Assembly (NCBI GenBank): GCA_012960535.1
Contig: DUBB01000014.1
Location: 218,408 to 282,407 of the forward strand
Source of the DNA: Gammaproteobacteria bacterium
GTDB lineage: Bacteria; Pseudomonadota; Gammaproteobacteria; Pseudomonadales; Azotimanducaceae
Length of the DNA: 64,000 bases
Direction of reading: 5' to 3'
A program made the position numbers and the translations under genes. This document shows, piece after piece, positions 29,001 through 36,425 of the stretch; position 1 is the stretch's first letter, and every line of letters begins with the position of its first letter. A model generated the notes under the pieces. The model had not been told where the DNA came from, did not search any database, and worked only from the letters and a program-made list of their open reading frames with translations.

Positions 29001-29067
29001 AATTACCCTGGTTGGGTAATTGGGGAATCACTCTAGTCGAATAGACTATCGTAGACGAATACCCCAA
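29001..29067 (+). promoter_or_regulatory. Structured 5' leader of mdh (candidate cis-regulatory RNA)
   Basis: Three helices can be drawn. P1: AATTACCC (29001-29008) with GGGTAATT (29014-29021), a perfect 8-bp stem with loop TGGTT. P2: TTGGGG (29020-29025) with CCCCAA (29062-29067). Nested in P2 is P3: TAGTC (29034-29038) with GACTA (29044-29048). P1 and P2 share two bases, so they may be stacked or alternative. The ribosome-binding AGGAG (29096-29100) lies 29 bases downstream. It matches no riboswitch class I recognise. Confidence 0.5.
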
Positions 29068-29105
29068 GTGTAAACGTATAGCGCCAGTCGCAAACAGGAG
29101 TTTTT

Positions 29106-30083
29106 ATGAAATCACCCTTAAGAGTAGCCGTTACAGGCGCCGCCGGCCAGATCAGTTACTCGCTTCTTTTCAGGATTGCCTCTGGTCAGATGCTGGGAGA
29201 AGATCAGCCCATCATTTTGCAGTTGCTGGAAATCCCGCCAGCAATGGGCGCATTAGCCGGGGTCGTCATGGAGTTAGAGGATTGCGCATTTCCGCTGGTT
29301 CAAGACATTGTCGCAACAGATGACCCGGATACTGCGTTTGCAGGCGCGAATTTTGCCCTTCTGGTCGGGTCCAGGCCAAGGGGCCCGGGCATGGAAAGGA
29401 AAGACCTGCTGGAAGCGAACGCACAGATATTTTCAGTACAGGGTAAGGCCCTTAACGATCATGCTGCCGGTTCAGTGAAAGTACTCGTGGTTGGTAACCC
29501 GGCTAATACCAATTGTTTGATAGCGCAGCGAAACGCGCCTGACCTGAATCCTCGACAGTTCACGGCTATGACACGGCTGGATCATAATCGGGCCAAGACC
29601 CAACTGGCTCAGAAGACCGGAACATCTATCAATGACATTGCAGGTTTGGCTATCTGGGGTAATCATTCTGCAACCCAATACCCGGATATATTTAACGCCC
29701 AGGTTGCAGGTACCATGGCCAGTGATCTGGTTGAGCAAGGTTGGATCGAAGACAATTTTATTCCCACGGTGCAGCAAAGGGGTGCGGCCATCATTGAGGC
29801 CAGAGGCTTGTCCAGTGCGGCATCTGCTGCTAATGCGGCCATTGAGCATATGCGAGACTGGTCCAGGGGAAGTTCCCAGCAGATTGTCAGTATGGGCGTC
29901 TGCTCGGATGGTAGTTACGGAATTGCACAAGGTTTGATCTACTCCTATCCGTGTATCTGCAGTGACGGTGACTGGAAGATTGTCGAGGGTTTGCAGATTA
30001 ATCCTTTTTCAAGGGCACGAATGACCGACACAGAGGCGGAGTTATTGGAAGAAAGGGATGCGGTCAGCCATCTACTGCCCTGA
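29106..30083 (+). CDS. mdh: Malate dehydrogenase
   Basis: Oxidises malate to oxaloacetate with NAD in the TCA cycle. The 325-residue protein belongs to the cytoplasmic-type (MDH type 2) group rather than the E. coli type: dinucleotide motif [16 protein letters not shown] (residues 9-24), [15 protein letters not shown] substrate loop, [14 protein letters not shown] and the proton-relay His in [17 protein letters not shown] is 5 bases upstream of the ATG. Transcribed alone, divergent from gltB and convergent with aroA. Confidence 0.95.
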   Translation: MKSPLRVAVTGAAGQISYSLLFRIASGQMLGEDQPIILQLLEIPPAMGALAGVVMELEDCAFPLVQDIVATDDPDTAFAGANFALLVGSRPRGPGMERKDLLEANAQIFSVQGKALNDHAAGSVKVLVVGNPANTNCLIAQRNAPDLNPRQFTAMTRLDHNRAKTQLAQKTGTSINDIAGLAIWGNHSATQYPDIFNAQVAGTMASDLVEQGWIEDNFIPTVQQRGAAIIEARGLSSAASAANAAIEHMRDWSRGSSQQIVSMGVCSDGSYGIAQGLIYSYPCICSDGDWKIVEGLQINPFSRARMTDTEAELLEERDAVSHLLP

Positions 30084-30169
30084 TCGAGTCTCTAGTATTC
30101 AGGGTGTTTACGACCGCCTGCTTTGAAATTCTAGCATTTCTGTCAGGAGCAGTGTCAGTTGGCTAGGAT

Positions 30170-30187
30170 CTTGGCGCCGCCGCCAAG
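30170..30187. terminator. GC-rich hairpin between convergent mdh and aroA
   Basis: CTTGGCG (30170-30176), loop CCGC, CGCCAAG (30181-30187): a perfect 7-bp GC-rich stem just beyond the aroA stop and 87 bases beyond the mdh stop. There is no T-tract on either side, so it is not a canonical intrinsic terminator; it may protect 3' ends or work with Rho. Confidence 0.4.
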
Positions 30188-30193
30188 CCCAAG

Positions 30194-31480
30194 TCATCGA
30201 CGCGATTGGTTGCTGATGCTCGTTAGTACGTCGAAGTAATCAGGAAAGGTCTTGGCGGTGCACTCAGGATCGTTGATCGTCACGGGGACACCGCTTAACG
30301 ACGCCAGAGAGAAACACATCGCCATTCTGTGATCACCATAGGTATCGATTCTCGCTTCATTTATTTTTTCAGGCGGTGTAATACAGATGTAATCACTGCC
30401 GGTTTTGACTATAGCACCTAGTTTGCTGAGTTCGGTCTGCATCGCTGTCATACGATCGGTTTCTTTTACTCTCCAGTTATAGATGTTGCGTATGCAAGTC
30501 GTGCCCTTGGCAAACAAGGCAAGCATGGCGACCGTCATGGCGGCATCGGGGATATGATTCAGGTCGACATCGATTGCTGTGAGTGGACCTTTGCTAACTT
30601 CAATTGCCTGGTCGAGTTTTTTAACGCGCGCGCCCATTTTCTCAAGCACATCAACAAAAGCCAGGTCGCCTTGTATGGAGTCTCTGCCAAGACCATAGAC
30701 TTTGATATTGCCCGCCACTGCAGCTGCTCCCAGAAAGTAGGAAGCTGAACTAGCATCACCTTCGATCAGATAGTCTCCAGGAGATTGATATTCCTGCCTG
30801 CCCGTTACTGGATAGCTGTGTTCGATGGTTTTAACTTCTACGCCAAAGCGGGACATGCAGTCCAGAGTGAGTTCGATATATGGTTTTGAGACTTGTTGCC
30901 CGTTTACAATGATTAAACTGTCTTGTTTTGCCAGAGGCAGACTCATCAGTAGAGCGGTGAGAAACTGACTGGATATATCACCTGAAACACTGACATCGCC
31001 ACCTTGCAGCCGTCCCCCTTGTATCATTAGCGGTGGACAATTTTGTTCGCCGAGATAGCTTACAGGTGTTCCCAACTGCCGCAGGGCGTTAACCAGATGA
31101 TGGATGGGTCTCTTGCGCATATAGGTGTCGCCATCAATTTCCCAGCGGCCTTTAATGAGTGCCAGGACAGCGGTGAGGGGGCGAATTGCAGTGCCCGCAT
31201 TGCCCATGAAAAAACGCTGATTTAGCGGCGCATCAAACAACCCAGCATTGCCATGAATGGTGCATTCGGCCCAGTCATTGCTCAGCTCTATATGAACACC
31301 GAGTTGCAGAAGTGCCTCGACCATGCGCTGTGTGTCTTCACTTTTGAGTAAATTCGTGATCCGAGTAGGCCCTCTGGCAAGGCCTGCCAGTAACAGTGCT
31401 CGGTTGGACAGGCTTTTTGAACCGGGTAGCCGAACTTCTCCAGAAATCTCATGTATGGGTGCTAGTGTCAATTGGGTCAT
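30194..31480 (-). CDS. aroA: 3-phosphoshikimate 1-carboxyvinyltransferase (EPSP synthase)
   Basis: Joins PEP to shikimate-3-phosphate. The 428-residue protein has the class I (glyphosate-sensitive type) signatures: LPGSKSLSNRALLLAGLA at residues 19-36, GNAGTAIRPL about 93-102, RKRPIHHLV, SGDISSQFLTALLM and DHRMAMCF. It starts 14 bases after the syd stop on the same strand. In many gammaproteobacteria aroA follows serC/hisC; that context is missing here. Confidence 0.96.
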   Translation of the reverse strand: MTQLTLAPIHEISGEVRLPGSKSLSNRALLLAGLARGPTRITNLLKSEDTQRMVEALLQLGVHIELSNDWAECTIHGNAGLFDAPLNQRFFMGNAGTAIRPLTAVLALIKGRWEIDGDTYMRKRPIHHLVNALRQLGTPVSYLGEQNCPPLMIQGGRLQGGDVSVSGDISSQFLTALLMSLPLAKQDSLIIVNGQQVSKPYIELTLDCMSRFGVEVKTIEHSYPVTGRQEYQSPGDYLIEGDASSASYFLGAAAVAGNIKVYGLGRDSIQGDLAFVDVLEKMGARVKKLDQAIEVSKGPLTAIDVDLNHIPDAAMTVAMLALFAKGTTCIRNIYNWRVKETDRMTAMQTELSKLGAIVKTGSDYICITPPEKINEARIDTYGDHRMAMCFSLASLSGVPVTINDPECTAKTFPDYFDVLTSISNQSRR

Positions 31481-31494
31481 ACTGGAGGCTCTGG

Positions 31495-32040
31495 TTAGTA
31501 GATGACTGGCTCTGAGTCAATGGCTTCAAGACGGTTGAGGAAGTTAGTGATGTTTTCCTCTATCTTCCTTATAGGGCTTTTCCCGGGTTCTTCTAACATA
31601 ACCTGGCCGGAGGAATTATCAATACTTAGGAACAGTTCTGAATCTGGCTCTGTGGTGGCAATAAAAACGGTAAACTGGCGGCCTGCCCGGCTCTGTTCGA
31701 GATAGTGACCCACCAGGTTTCCAATTAACCGTTCAAAATCTTTTTCGTTCCAGAGTTGTATCAGGCTGACTCGTCCTTCTCGACTCATGGTTTCTATGGG
31801 CCCCGACCAGAAAGAACTGTAAAAAGCGCTAATATCTGGGTGGATCGGGGCACTGACGGCATTTGCCAGGCCACTGAAACTCACGGGATGGGTTTGGACC
31901 AAGGGTCGCCAATAAACCCAGTTTAAGTCTCTGGCAATTTCGCAGGGCGACACCCATTCGTCTGCAGCTGTCTTAAACCGCTGGCTTTCCTTTAGCGCCA
32001 AGGACTTTTGAAAAAGTGATGAGAGTGCACTGCTGACCAC
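31495..32040 (-). CDS. syd: Syd, SecY-interacting protein
   Basis: Syd is a small peripheral membrane protein of gammaproteobacteria that binds SecY and monitors translocon assembly. The 181-residue length equals that of E. coli Syd. Shared landmarks: WVSPCEIARDLNWVYWRPL, IHPDISAFYSSFWSGP, SLIQLWNEKDFERLIGNLVGHYLEQ and FIATTEPDSELF, followed by a C-terminal FLNRLEAI. The start is a GTG at 32040. An extended -10 lies about 30 bases upstream, so syd-aroA may have its own promoter. Confidence 0.88.
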   Translation of the reverse strand: MVSSALSSLFQKSLALKESQRFKTAADEWVSPCEIARDLNWVYWRPLVQTHPVSFSGLANAVSAPIHPDISAFYSSFWSGPIETMSREGRVSLIQLWNEKDFERLIGNLVGHYLEQSRAGRQFTVFIATTEPDSELFLSIDNSSGQVMLEEPGKSPIRKIEENITNFLNRLEAIDSEPVIY

Positions 32041-32068
32041 GCTGTTCTGGCTCCTGGGTAAAGGCAGG

Positions 32069-32077
32069 AGTATAACA
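32069..32077 (-). promoter_or_regulatory. Extended -10 promoter element for syd-aroA
   Basis: Read on the minus strand, TGTTATACT (32077 to 32069) is identical to the element before mdh. A start near 32062 would give a 22-base leader. No convincing -35 element. Confidence 0.4.
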
Positions 32078-32089
32078 GCTACGCACTAA

Positions 32090-32590
32090 CTAATGCGGCC
32101 CGCGGGAATCCTGTTGCCGGTTCGGGCGGTTTTTGAATCGATTCTGTGAACCCGTGAATTTGTTTTTTATTCTGTTCAGAACCAGTTTACGTTGTGCTGC
32201 TGGAATGGTTTGAATGACCTGGATCATGTTTTCCTGTGAGATAACCATATATTCAGTTGAGGCCTTGAGCAGGGCCTGGTTAGTGGCCGCTATCTGTTCC
32301 TTGGATAGTGGTGATTTAAGGAGCGCCTGATAGAAGGCACGCCGGGTGCGATGCAGTTCTTCGAGCGATCCTTCGGCATCACGACGTTGTTTTGCCATGG
32401 CACGACGGACAGCCTGGCCTGTTTCTTTACTGATTTGATTCTCCAGCATCCTTGGATGAAAAGGTGGCGGCGGGCCTGTTCGTGACAGACTTGGATGGGG
32501 CCGCGTTCTCTGCGCAATTTCGAACCCCAGCACAATCAGATTCACAGCCAGGCTGAGAATCAGTAACGATTTAATCCAGGTGCTATTCAT
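32090..32590 (-). CDS. Spy/CnrX-like periplasmic heavy-metal-sensor protein
   Basis: A 166-residue membrane-anchored periplasmic protein: N-terminal transmembrane segment (about 5-23), a Pro-rich linker (PPPPFHPRM), then a mostly helical domain (about 50-140) with LEELHRTRRAFYQALLKSPLSKEQIAATNQALLKA, resembling the LTxxQ-containing Spy/CpxP/CnrX superfamily, and a basic Asn/Arg-rich tail. ATG at 32590 has GAGG 9 bases upstream and overlaps the preceding gene by 8 bases. In CnrYXH-type systems such a protein senses metal for an ECF sigma factor; the neighbouring sigma and anti-sigma-like genes support that, but the metal is unknown. Confidence 0.65.
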   Translation of the reverse strand: MNSTWIKSLLILSLAVNLIVLGFEIAQRTRPHPSLSRTGPPPPFHPRMLENQISKETGQAVRRAMAKQRRDAEGSLEELHRTRRAFYQALLKSPLSKEQIAATNQALLKASTEYMVISQENMIQVIQTIPAAQRKLVLNRIKNKFTGSQNRFKNRPNRQQDSRGPH

Positions 32591-32999
32591 AAGCGTCATC
32601 CTCGGGGGCAAAAGCCGCCCAATACAATTGGTCTTCCCAGTTGCTTGCCAGTGGACTGGGTTGCTCCACCTGAATGCCGATACTAAAGCCAAGGAGGACA
32701 ACAAGCATGGCGGCTATGGCAGGCTGCCAGGCGAGTTTCCAGCTATTAGGAACGAGCCATTGGTAAAATCTATCAACCAGATGCAGTTTAATTTTGCTTG
32801 TAATAAGGGCTTTTAAATTAGGATTGCTGCTGACTGCGAAGCTGTCTAATTGTTGATCCAGGCGCTGCGCCTCGATAAATTTCTCAGTTATCTGAATATC
32901 ATCTGTGCGCTCTGAAAAGAGCATCTGATCATGTTCTGGCCAGTTCTCTATGTGGCTGCCGTAGGCAGCTAGCAGATCGGCCAGCCTGTTATGTACCAT
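32583..32999 (-). CDS. Putative membrane anti-sigma factor
   Basis: A 138-residue protein with a cytosolic helical N-terminus (LADLLAAYGSHIENWPEHDQ, about 6-25), one transmembrane helix (about 92-110, AAMLVVLLGFSIGIQV) and a short periplasmic tail rich in Asp/Glu. That topology, and a start overlapping the sigma gene stop by 11 bases, are typical of a membrane-bound anti-sigma factor. There is no HxxxCxxC zinc motif. An N-terminal AYG...WP pattern occurs, as I recall, in other proteobacterial proteins beside ECF sigma genes. ATG at 32999 has GGATGA upstream; ATG at 33008 is the alternative. Confidence 0.6.
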   Translation of the reverse strand: MVHNRLADLLAAYGSHIENWPEHDQMLFSERTDDIQITEKFIEAQRLDQQLDSFAVSSNPNLKALITSKIKLHLVDRFYQWLVPNSWKLAWQPAIAAMLVVLLGFSIGIQVEQPSPLASNWEDQLYWAAFAPEDDAYE

Positions 33000-33558
33000 G
33001 ACTATCATCCAGTATTTGTTTTAAATTCCGGCGTGCTCTGGCAAGTAAAGATTCTGTCGCCGAGAGACTCACGGCGAGAATCTCAGCGACAGCCTGGTTA
33101 GGCAGTTGCTGGTAGTAACTTAACACCAGGGCACTTCGTTGCCGCTCGGGGAGGCCCAGTAATGCACCGTGCACCAGGCTTTCGGTCTGAATTGTATGTA
33201 GATTAATCTCCGGACCACGGGTTTCAGGTTCACCACGGGTTGCGCCTTTGCATAGATCATCAGAACGTTCCTCCAAGGGCGTAAAACGAGCGTTTTTTCT
33301 ATGATGATCCATACAAAGATTACGGGCAATGCTGTGTAGCCAGGTGGTAAGTTTTGATCGACGCGGATCGAACTTATGTGCGTGTTGCCAAAGCCTCAAC
33401 ATGGTCTCCTGAGTAATATCATCTGCTTCGTGTGAATTTCCTGACATACGTCGTGCAAATCGATTGATGGCGTCCACATGAACGTGAAGCAGCTGTTGGA
33501 AGGCATCCTGGTTTCCTTTGGATACTGCGACCATTAATGCTGCTTCATCATCTGGCAC
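32989..33558 (-). CDS. ECF-family RNA polymerase sigma factor
   Basis: A 189-residue group IV sigma factor. Region 2 (about 25-95) has RRMSGNSHEADDITQETMLRLW and the -10-recognition block FDPRRSKLTTWLHSIARNLCMDHHRK; region 4 (about 130-182) has LPERQRSALVLSYYQQL with a helix-turn-helix QAVAEILAVSLSATESLLARARRNL. No region 3, as expected. It lies 6 bases after the EF-hand gene and overlaps the anti-sigma-like gene. The start is a GTG at 33558 with weak ribosome-binding sequence; an ATG at 33534 is possible. Confidence 0.9.
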   Translation of the reverse strand: MPDDEAALMVAVSKGNQDAFQQLLHVHVDAINRFARRMSGNSHEADDITQETMLRLWQHAHKFDPRRSKLTTWLHSIARNLCMDHHRKNARFTPLEERSDDLCKGATRGEPETRGPEINLHTIQTESLVHGALLGLPERQRSALVLSYYQQLPNQAVAEILAVSLSATESLLARARRNLKQILDDSHGT

Positions 33559-33564
33559 GACAGG

Positions 33565-34077
33565 CTATTCAGATTCCATATCGGGGCGATGTTTAAGATG
33601 TGGCTTACCGCCTCGCTGTGAACGCTGGTCCATAATCGGGCGCTCGGGTTTCCTCATCTCATCAACGGAGATAAATCCGTCTGCGTTGGAATCCATTTTC
33701 TGGAAAGCCAATAGCCGAAGTTCTTCGGCTGAGACAAGTTTGTCGTTATCTGCATCTGCCGCGATGAACATACTATCCAGATCTTCTACTCTGCGCTCCA
33801 GGTTCGCTATAGCGTGTTCTTTTATTTTCGTTTTCATCGAATCGAGTTCGTCCCGGCTGATGTTGCCATCATTGTCAGTATCAGCCCTGCTTAGTATGCC
33901 ACCGGCTCTGTTATGACCTCGGTGAGGGGGTGCTTTGAATTCGCTTTGGTCTATCATGCCGTCGCCATTTTGGTCTATCCGGGCCAGTATTCTGGTCCTT
34001 GGGTCTGCTGATAGAAATGAGCACCAGGTGATCACTAGCAGTATTGTGGCTGAGGTCAGTAATCTTGTCGTTTTCAT
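33565..34077 (-). CDS. Exported EF-hand calcium-binding protein
   Basis: A 170-residue protein with a signal peptide (hydrophobic 8-22, cleavage near FLSA/DP) and four EF-hand loops: DQNGDGMIDQSE, DTDNDGNISRDE, DADNDKLVSAEE and DSNADGFISVDE, all with Asp at position 1 and Glu at 12. Tail is basic with HLKHRP. It is the first gene of the EF-hand/sigma/anti-sigma/Spy-like cluster, all on the minus strand with gaps or overlaps of at most 11 bases. Binding of calcium in the periplasm is a firm expectation; linking it to sigma control is inference. Confidence 0.85.
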   Translation of the reverse strand: MKTTRLLTSATILLVITWCSFLSADPRTRILARIDQNGDGMIDQSEFKAPPHRGHNRAGGILSRADTDNDGNISRDELDSMKTKIKEHAIANLERRVEDLDSMFIAADADNDKLVSAEELRLLAFQKMDSNADGFISVDEMRKPERPIMDQRSQRGGKPHLKHRPDMESE

Positions 34078-34147
34078 ATAAAGCTCCTACCAGATCTGAG
34101 AATTACAGCTTCTACGTGGTTTGGGTCTAAATCTGTCGGCCAGGGGG

Positions 34148-34564
34148 TTAATAAAATGGTTTGACAATCACTAGAATCAAAATGGGTAGAACCAGTAGCA
34201 GGGCGGTTTCGTTATAAATCCGGAAGAATAGGGAGGTTCGGATTATTTGATTGTTGCGCATTTGCTGCATATAGCGGTAGGACTGGTAGTGATAGCATAT
34301 CAACAGAGCGACAAATAGGAGTTTGACATGCAGCCACAGGCCACTGATGTCGTAATACAGCCAAAGTATCATGCCAGCAACAATAGCAGCAGATGCCATT
34401 ACAGTTGAGAAATGGAGTAATTTACTCGCCATAATGGTTAATCGCTTTACATCCTCCCCATTATCAAGGCCCTCTACATAATGCACACAGATTCTTGGCA
34501 GGTAGAACACCCCGGCAAGCCAGGCGATGACAAAGAGTACATGCAATACTTTTATCCATAACAT
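34148..34564 (-). CDS. hemJ: HemJ-like protoporphyrinogen IX oxidase (CopD superfamily membrane protein)
   Basis: HemJ converts protoporphyrinogen IX to protoporphyrin IX in organisms lacking HemY/HemG. The 138-residue protein has four predicted transmembrane helices and the family signatures: LHVLFVIAWLAGVFYLPRICVYH-like N-terminus (the His at residue 8 is a haem-ligand candidate), WLHVKLLFVALLICYHY (about 76-92) and FRIYNE near 114. Its start overlaps the SDR stop by one base (TAATG). The assignment rests on sequence pattern only; other CopD-type functions cannot be excluded. Confidence 0.75.
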   Translation of the reverse strand: MLWIKVLHVLFVIAWLAGVFYLPRICVHYVEGLDNGEDVKRLTIMASKLLHFSTVMASAAIVAGMILWLYYDISGLWLHVKLLFVALLICYHYQSYRYMQQMRNNQIIRTSLFFRIYNETALLLVLPILILVIVKPFY

Positions 34565-35352
34565 TAGACAATATCCACTGCGCCGCCATCGACGCGAATG
34601 TTTTGACCATTGACAAAACTGGCTCGTGCAGAGGCCAGGAACAGTACGACATCGGCGACTTCTTCGCGAGTTGCAATGCGCTCCAGAGGATTGGCGAAAT
34701 AATTTGCTGTAATTTGCTGTTCGGCTTCCTGGAACGTCTCGCCCCAGCCTTTTTTCTGCGCTATCCGGGCGTATTGAGATTCAACTTCCGGCGTTCGGAT
34801 GAGTCCGGGAGAGACCAGGTTGACGGTGCTATTATAGCCGGCAAGTGCCTTCGCCAGGCTAACAGTTAGATTCGCCAGAGCGCCTTTGGCGGCGTAGTAG
34901 TGAGGCATTTTGGCATTGGGCCTGGTTGACCCGATGGTTCCCAGGTTAATAATGCGACCCTGTTTGGATGCTTTAATCTGTGGCAGCAGGGCATCGATCA
35001 GCCGACTGGCAGATAACACATTATGTTGATAAATAGTAATCCACTTTTCGGTACTGAGCTGACCCCATTCTCCTGGCGCTGCTGTGCCATAATTATTGAC
35101 TAGGATATCGAGATCGTGGCCCATGGCCTGTAGCTGGTCCAGCACCTCCTGGGTTCCCTGGGTTGTGCTGATATCGCCCCATACGGCATCTGCAATACTG
35201 ACTTCAGTCCGTGCCTGGGCTATTTGATCCTGGGTCATTCCGTGTAGAATAACCTGGGCCCCTTCCGCAGCAAATTGTTTTGCAATTATCTGACCGGTGC
35301 CGCGGTGGCTTCCCGTGACCAGTACGCGTTTCCCCACTAATTCTAGATCCAT
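34564..35352 (-). CDS. Short-chain dehydrogenase/reductase (SDR)
   Basis: A 262-residue classical SDR. NAD(P)-binding TGSHRGTGQIIA (about 14-25, TGxxxGxG), NNYG (NNAG-like, about 87-90), catalytic Ser in INLGTIGS, YxxxK as YYAAKGALAN (Tyr and Lys separated by three), and the C-terminal SFVNGQNIRVDGG block common to fatty/polyol-type SDRs. Substrate unknown. ATG at 35352 has AGGTGA 5 bases upstream; a GTG two codons earlier also fits. Coupled with hemJ; divergent from the TauE gene across 51 bases. Confidence 0.88.
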   Translation of the reverse strand: MDLELVGKRVLVTGSHRGTGQIIAKQFAAEGAQVILHGMTQDQIAQARTEVSIADAVWGDISTTQGTQEVLDQLQAMGHDLDILVNNYGTAAPGEWGQLSTEKWITIYQHNVLSASRLIDALLPQIKASKQGRIINLGTIGSTRPNAKMPHYYAAKGALANLTVSLAKALAGYNSTVNLVSPGLIRTPEVESQYARIAQKKGWGETFQEAEQQITANYFANPLERIATREEVADVVLFLASARASFVNGQNIRVDGGAVDIV

Positions 35353-35403
35353 GTTCACCTGATTTTAATTAAAGAGCGCAATATAGTTTAACGGAAAATT
35401 AAA

Positions 35404-36159
35404 GTGGAACTGGAAACCTTAATTATATTTCTCCTGATTGTAGCAGTCGCGGCCGCAGTCCAGACGATTACCGGCTTTGCTCTCGGCCTGGTGCTTGTTG
35501 CCGTGACCACAGCCGTGAACCTTGTTGAGATCAGTTATTCTGCCGCTGTCATAGCGATTATATCCATGAGTCATGCAGCGATAGCGTTACGGCGAAGCTA
35601 TCGCCAGGTACAGAGCCAGATATTCCGGCCATTGTTGTACGGGTTGATTCCCAGTCTACTTGTGGGATACCAGTTGCTGGACTATCTCAGTGGTGAAAAC
35701 GATATCATTCTGCGCTACATACTCGGTTTGATGGTAATCGTGGCGGGATCATTGATGATGGCAAAGCCGATGGTTTTGGCCGTTCAGTCTAAGAGCCATG
35801 TGTCGGTGTGGGTGGGATTACTAGGTGGTGTGTTTGGTGGATTGTATAGCGCTGCCGGTGCGCCCATTGCGTATTACCTGTATCGGCAGCCCATGACAAT
35901 CATATCCATTCGCTCGACTTTACTGGCAATTTTCCTGGTTTCCACCGGTTTGAGAACAGTGATCGCTGGTTTTTCAGGCCATCTAACCATCGAGGTACTG
36001 GCAACGGCGCTGTTTTCTCTACCGGTGGTCATTATCACGACCCTTGTGGCTGAGAAATTCCTGCCAGCTATCCCTGATAGATCAATCCGTACGCTGGTTT
36101 TTCTGGTACTGATTTCTCTGGGTTTTTCATTACTGATTCAGCCAGGTTCTTTTGCCTAA
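35404..36159 (+). CDS. TauE/SafE-family membrane transporter
   Basis: A 251-residue integral membrane protein with about eight hydrophobic segments in two similar halves, each opening with a Gly-rich motif: VQTITGFALGLVLV (about 19-32) and GLLGGVFGGLYSAAGAPIAYYL (about 139-160). This is the TauE/SafE (sulfite exporter) pattern; the family moves sulfonates, sulfite and other anions, so the substrate cannot be read from sequence. The start is a GTG at 35404. Monocistronic as far as visible. Confidence 0.82.
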   Translation: MELETLIIFLLIVAVAAAVQTITGFALGLVLVAVTTAVNLVEISYSAAVIAIISMSHAAIALRRSYRQVQSQIFRPLLYGLIPSLLVGYQLLDYLSGENDIILRYILGLMVIVAGSLMMAKPMVLAVQSKSHVSVWVGLLGGVFGGLYSAAGAPIAYYLYRQPMTIISIRSTLLAIFLVSTGLRTVIAGFSGHLTIEVLATALFSLPVVIITTLVAEKFLPAIPDRSIRTLVFLVLISLGFSLLIQPGSFA

Positions 36160-36316
36160 GGCAACTAGTTGAATTTCAATCAATGCTCACAAGACAGGAC
36201 TCTGGGAGTTGCTGCTTTATATAGCCTGAGGTGGGTTCTGATCCAGGCCTAATCTGCCGTATAGGGTTTGTTGGTCGTGGTGGATCCTATGATAGAGCGG
36301 TGATTTCAGCCAGATG

Positions 36317-36354
36317 GCGCACAACGCAACGTTTGAAAACAGAGTGTTGTGTGC
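36317..36354. repeat. Inverted repeat upstream of the acyltransferase gene
   Basis: GCGCACAAC (36317-36325) can pair with GTTGTGTGC (36346-36354), nine pairs with one G-U, loop 20 bases. It lies just upstream of the TATAAT at 36388, so it could be an operator. No T-tract. The rest of the 36160-36425 gap shows no gene. Confidence 0.4.
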
Positions 36355-36387
36355 ACAAAAGTATCAGGATTTTTGCCTCATAAGACC

Positions 36388-36393
36388 TATAAT
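36388..36393 (+). promoter_or_regulatory. Consensus -10 element for the acyltransferase gene
   Basis: TATAAT at 36388-36393 is a perfect -10 hexamer 32 bases before the ATG at 36426. No recognisable -35 at 16-18 bases. Confidence 0.45.
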
Positions 36394-36425
36394 GGCCTAT
36401 CAGTATAGAATTTGAGCACGATGCT

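Larger units (their letters stand above)
28540..29105. other. Intergenic region between divergent gltB and mdh (566 bases)
   Basis: No gene is supported here: the short open frames lack ribosome-binding sites and family resemblance. It must contain promoters for both flanking genes. Visible structure: an AT-rich imperfect inverted repeat at about 28768-28817 (CAATTAATTTCAGTT against AACTGGAAATTAAAATTG); an 8-bp inverted pair GCAGGCGT (28855-28862) / ACGCCTGC (28910-28917), with a related GCAGGCGC at 28883-28890; an extended -10 at 28982; and the structured mdh leader. Confidence 0.7.

Noticed and set aside
30170-30187. Firm intrinsic terminator between mdh and aroA
   Set aside because: The hairpin is strong but no T-tract follows on either strand, so it is listed at low confidence only.
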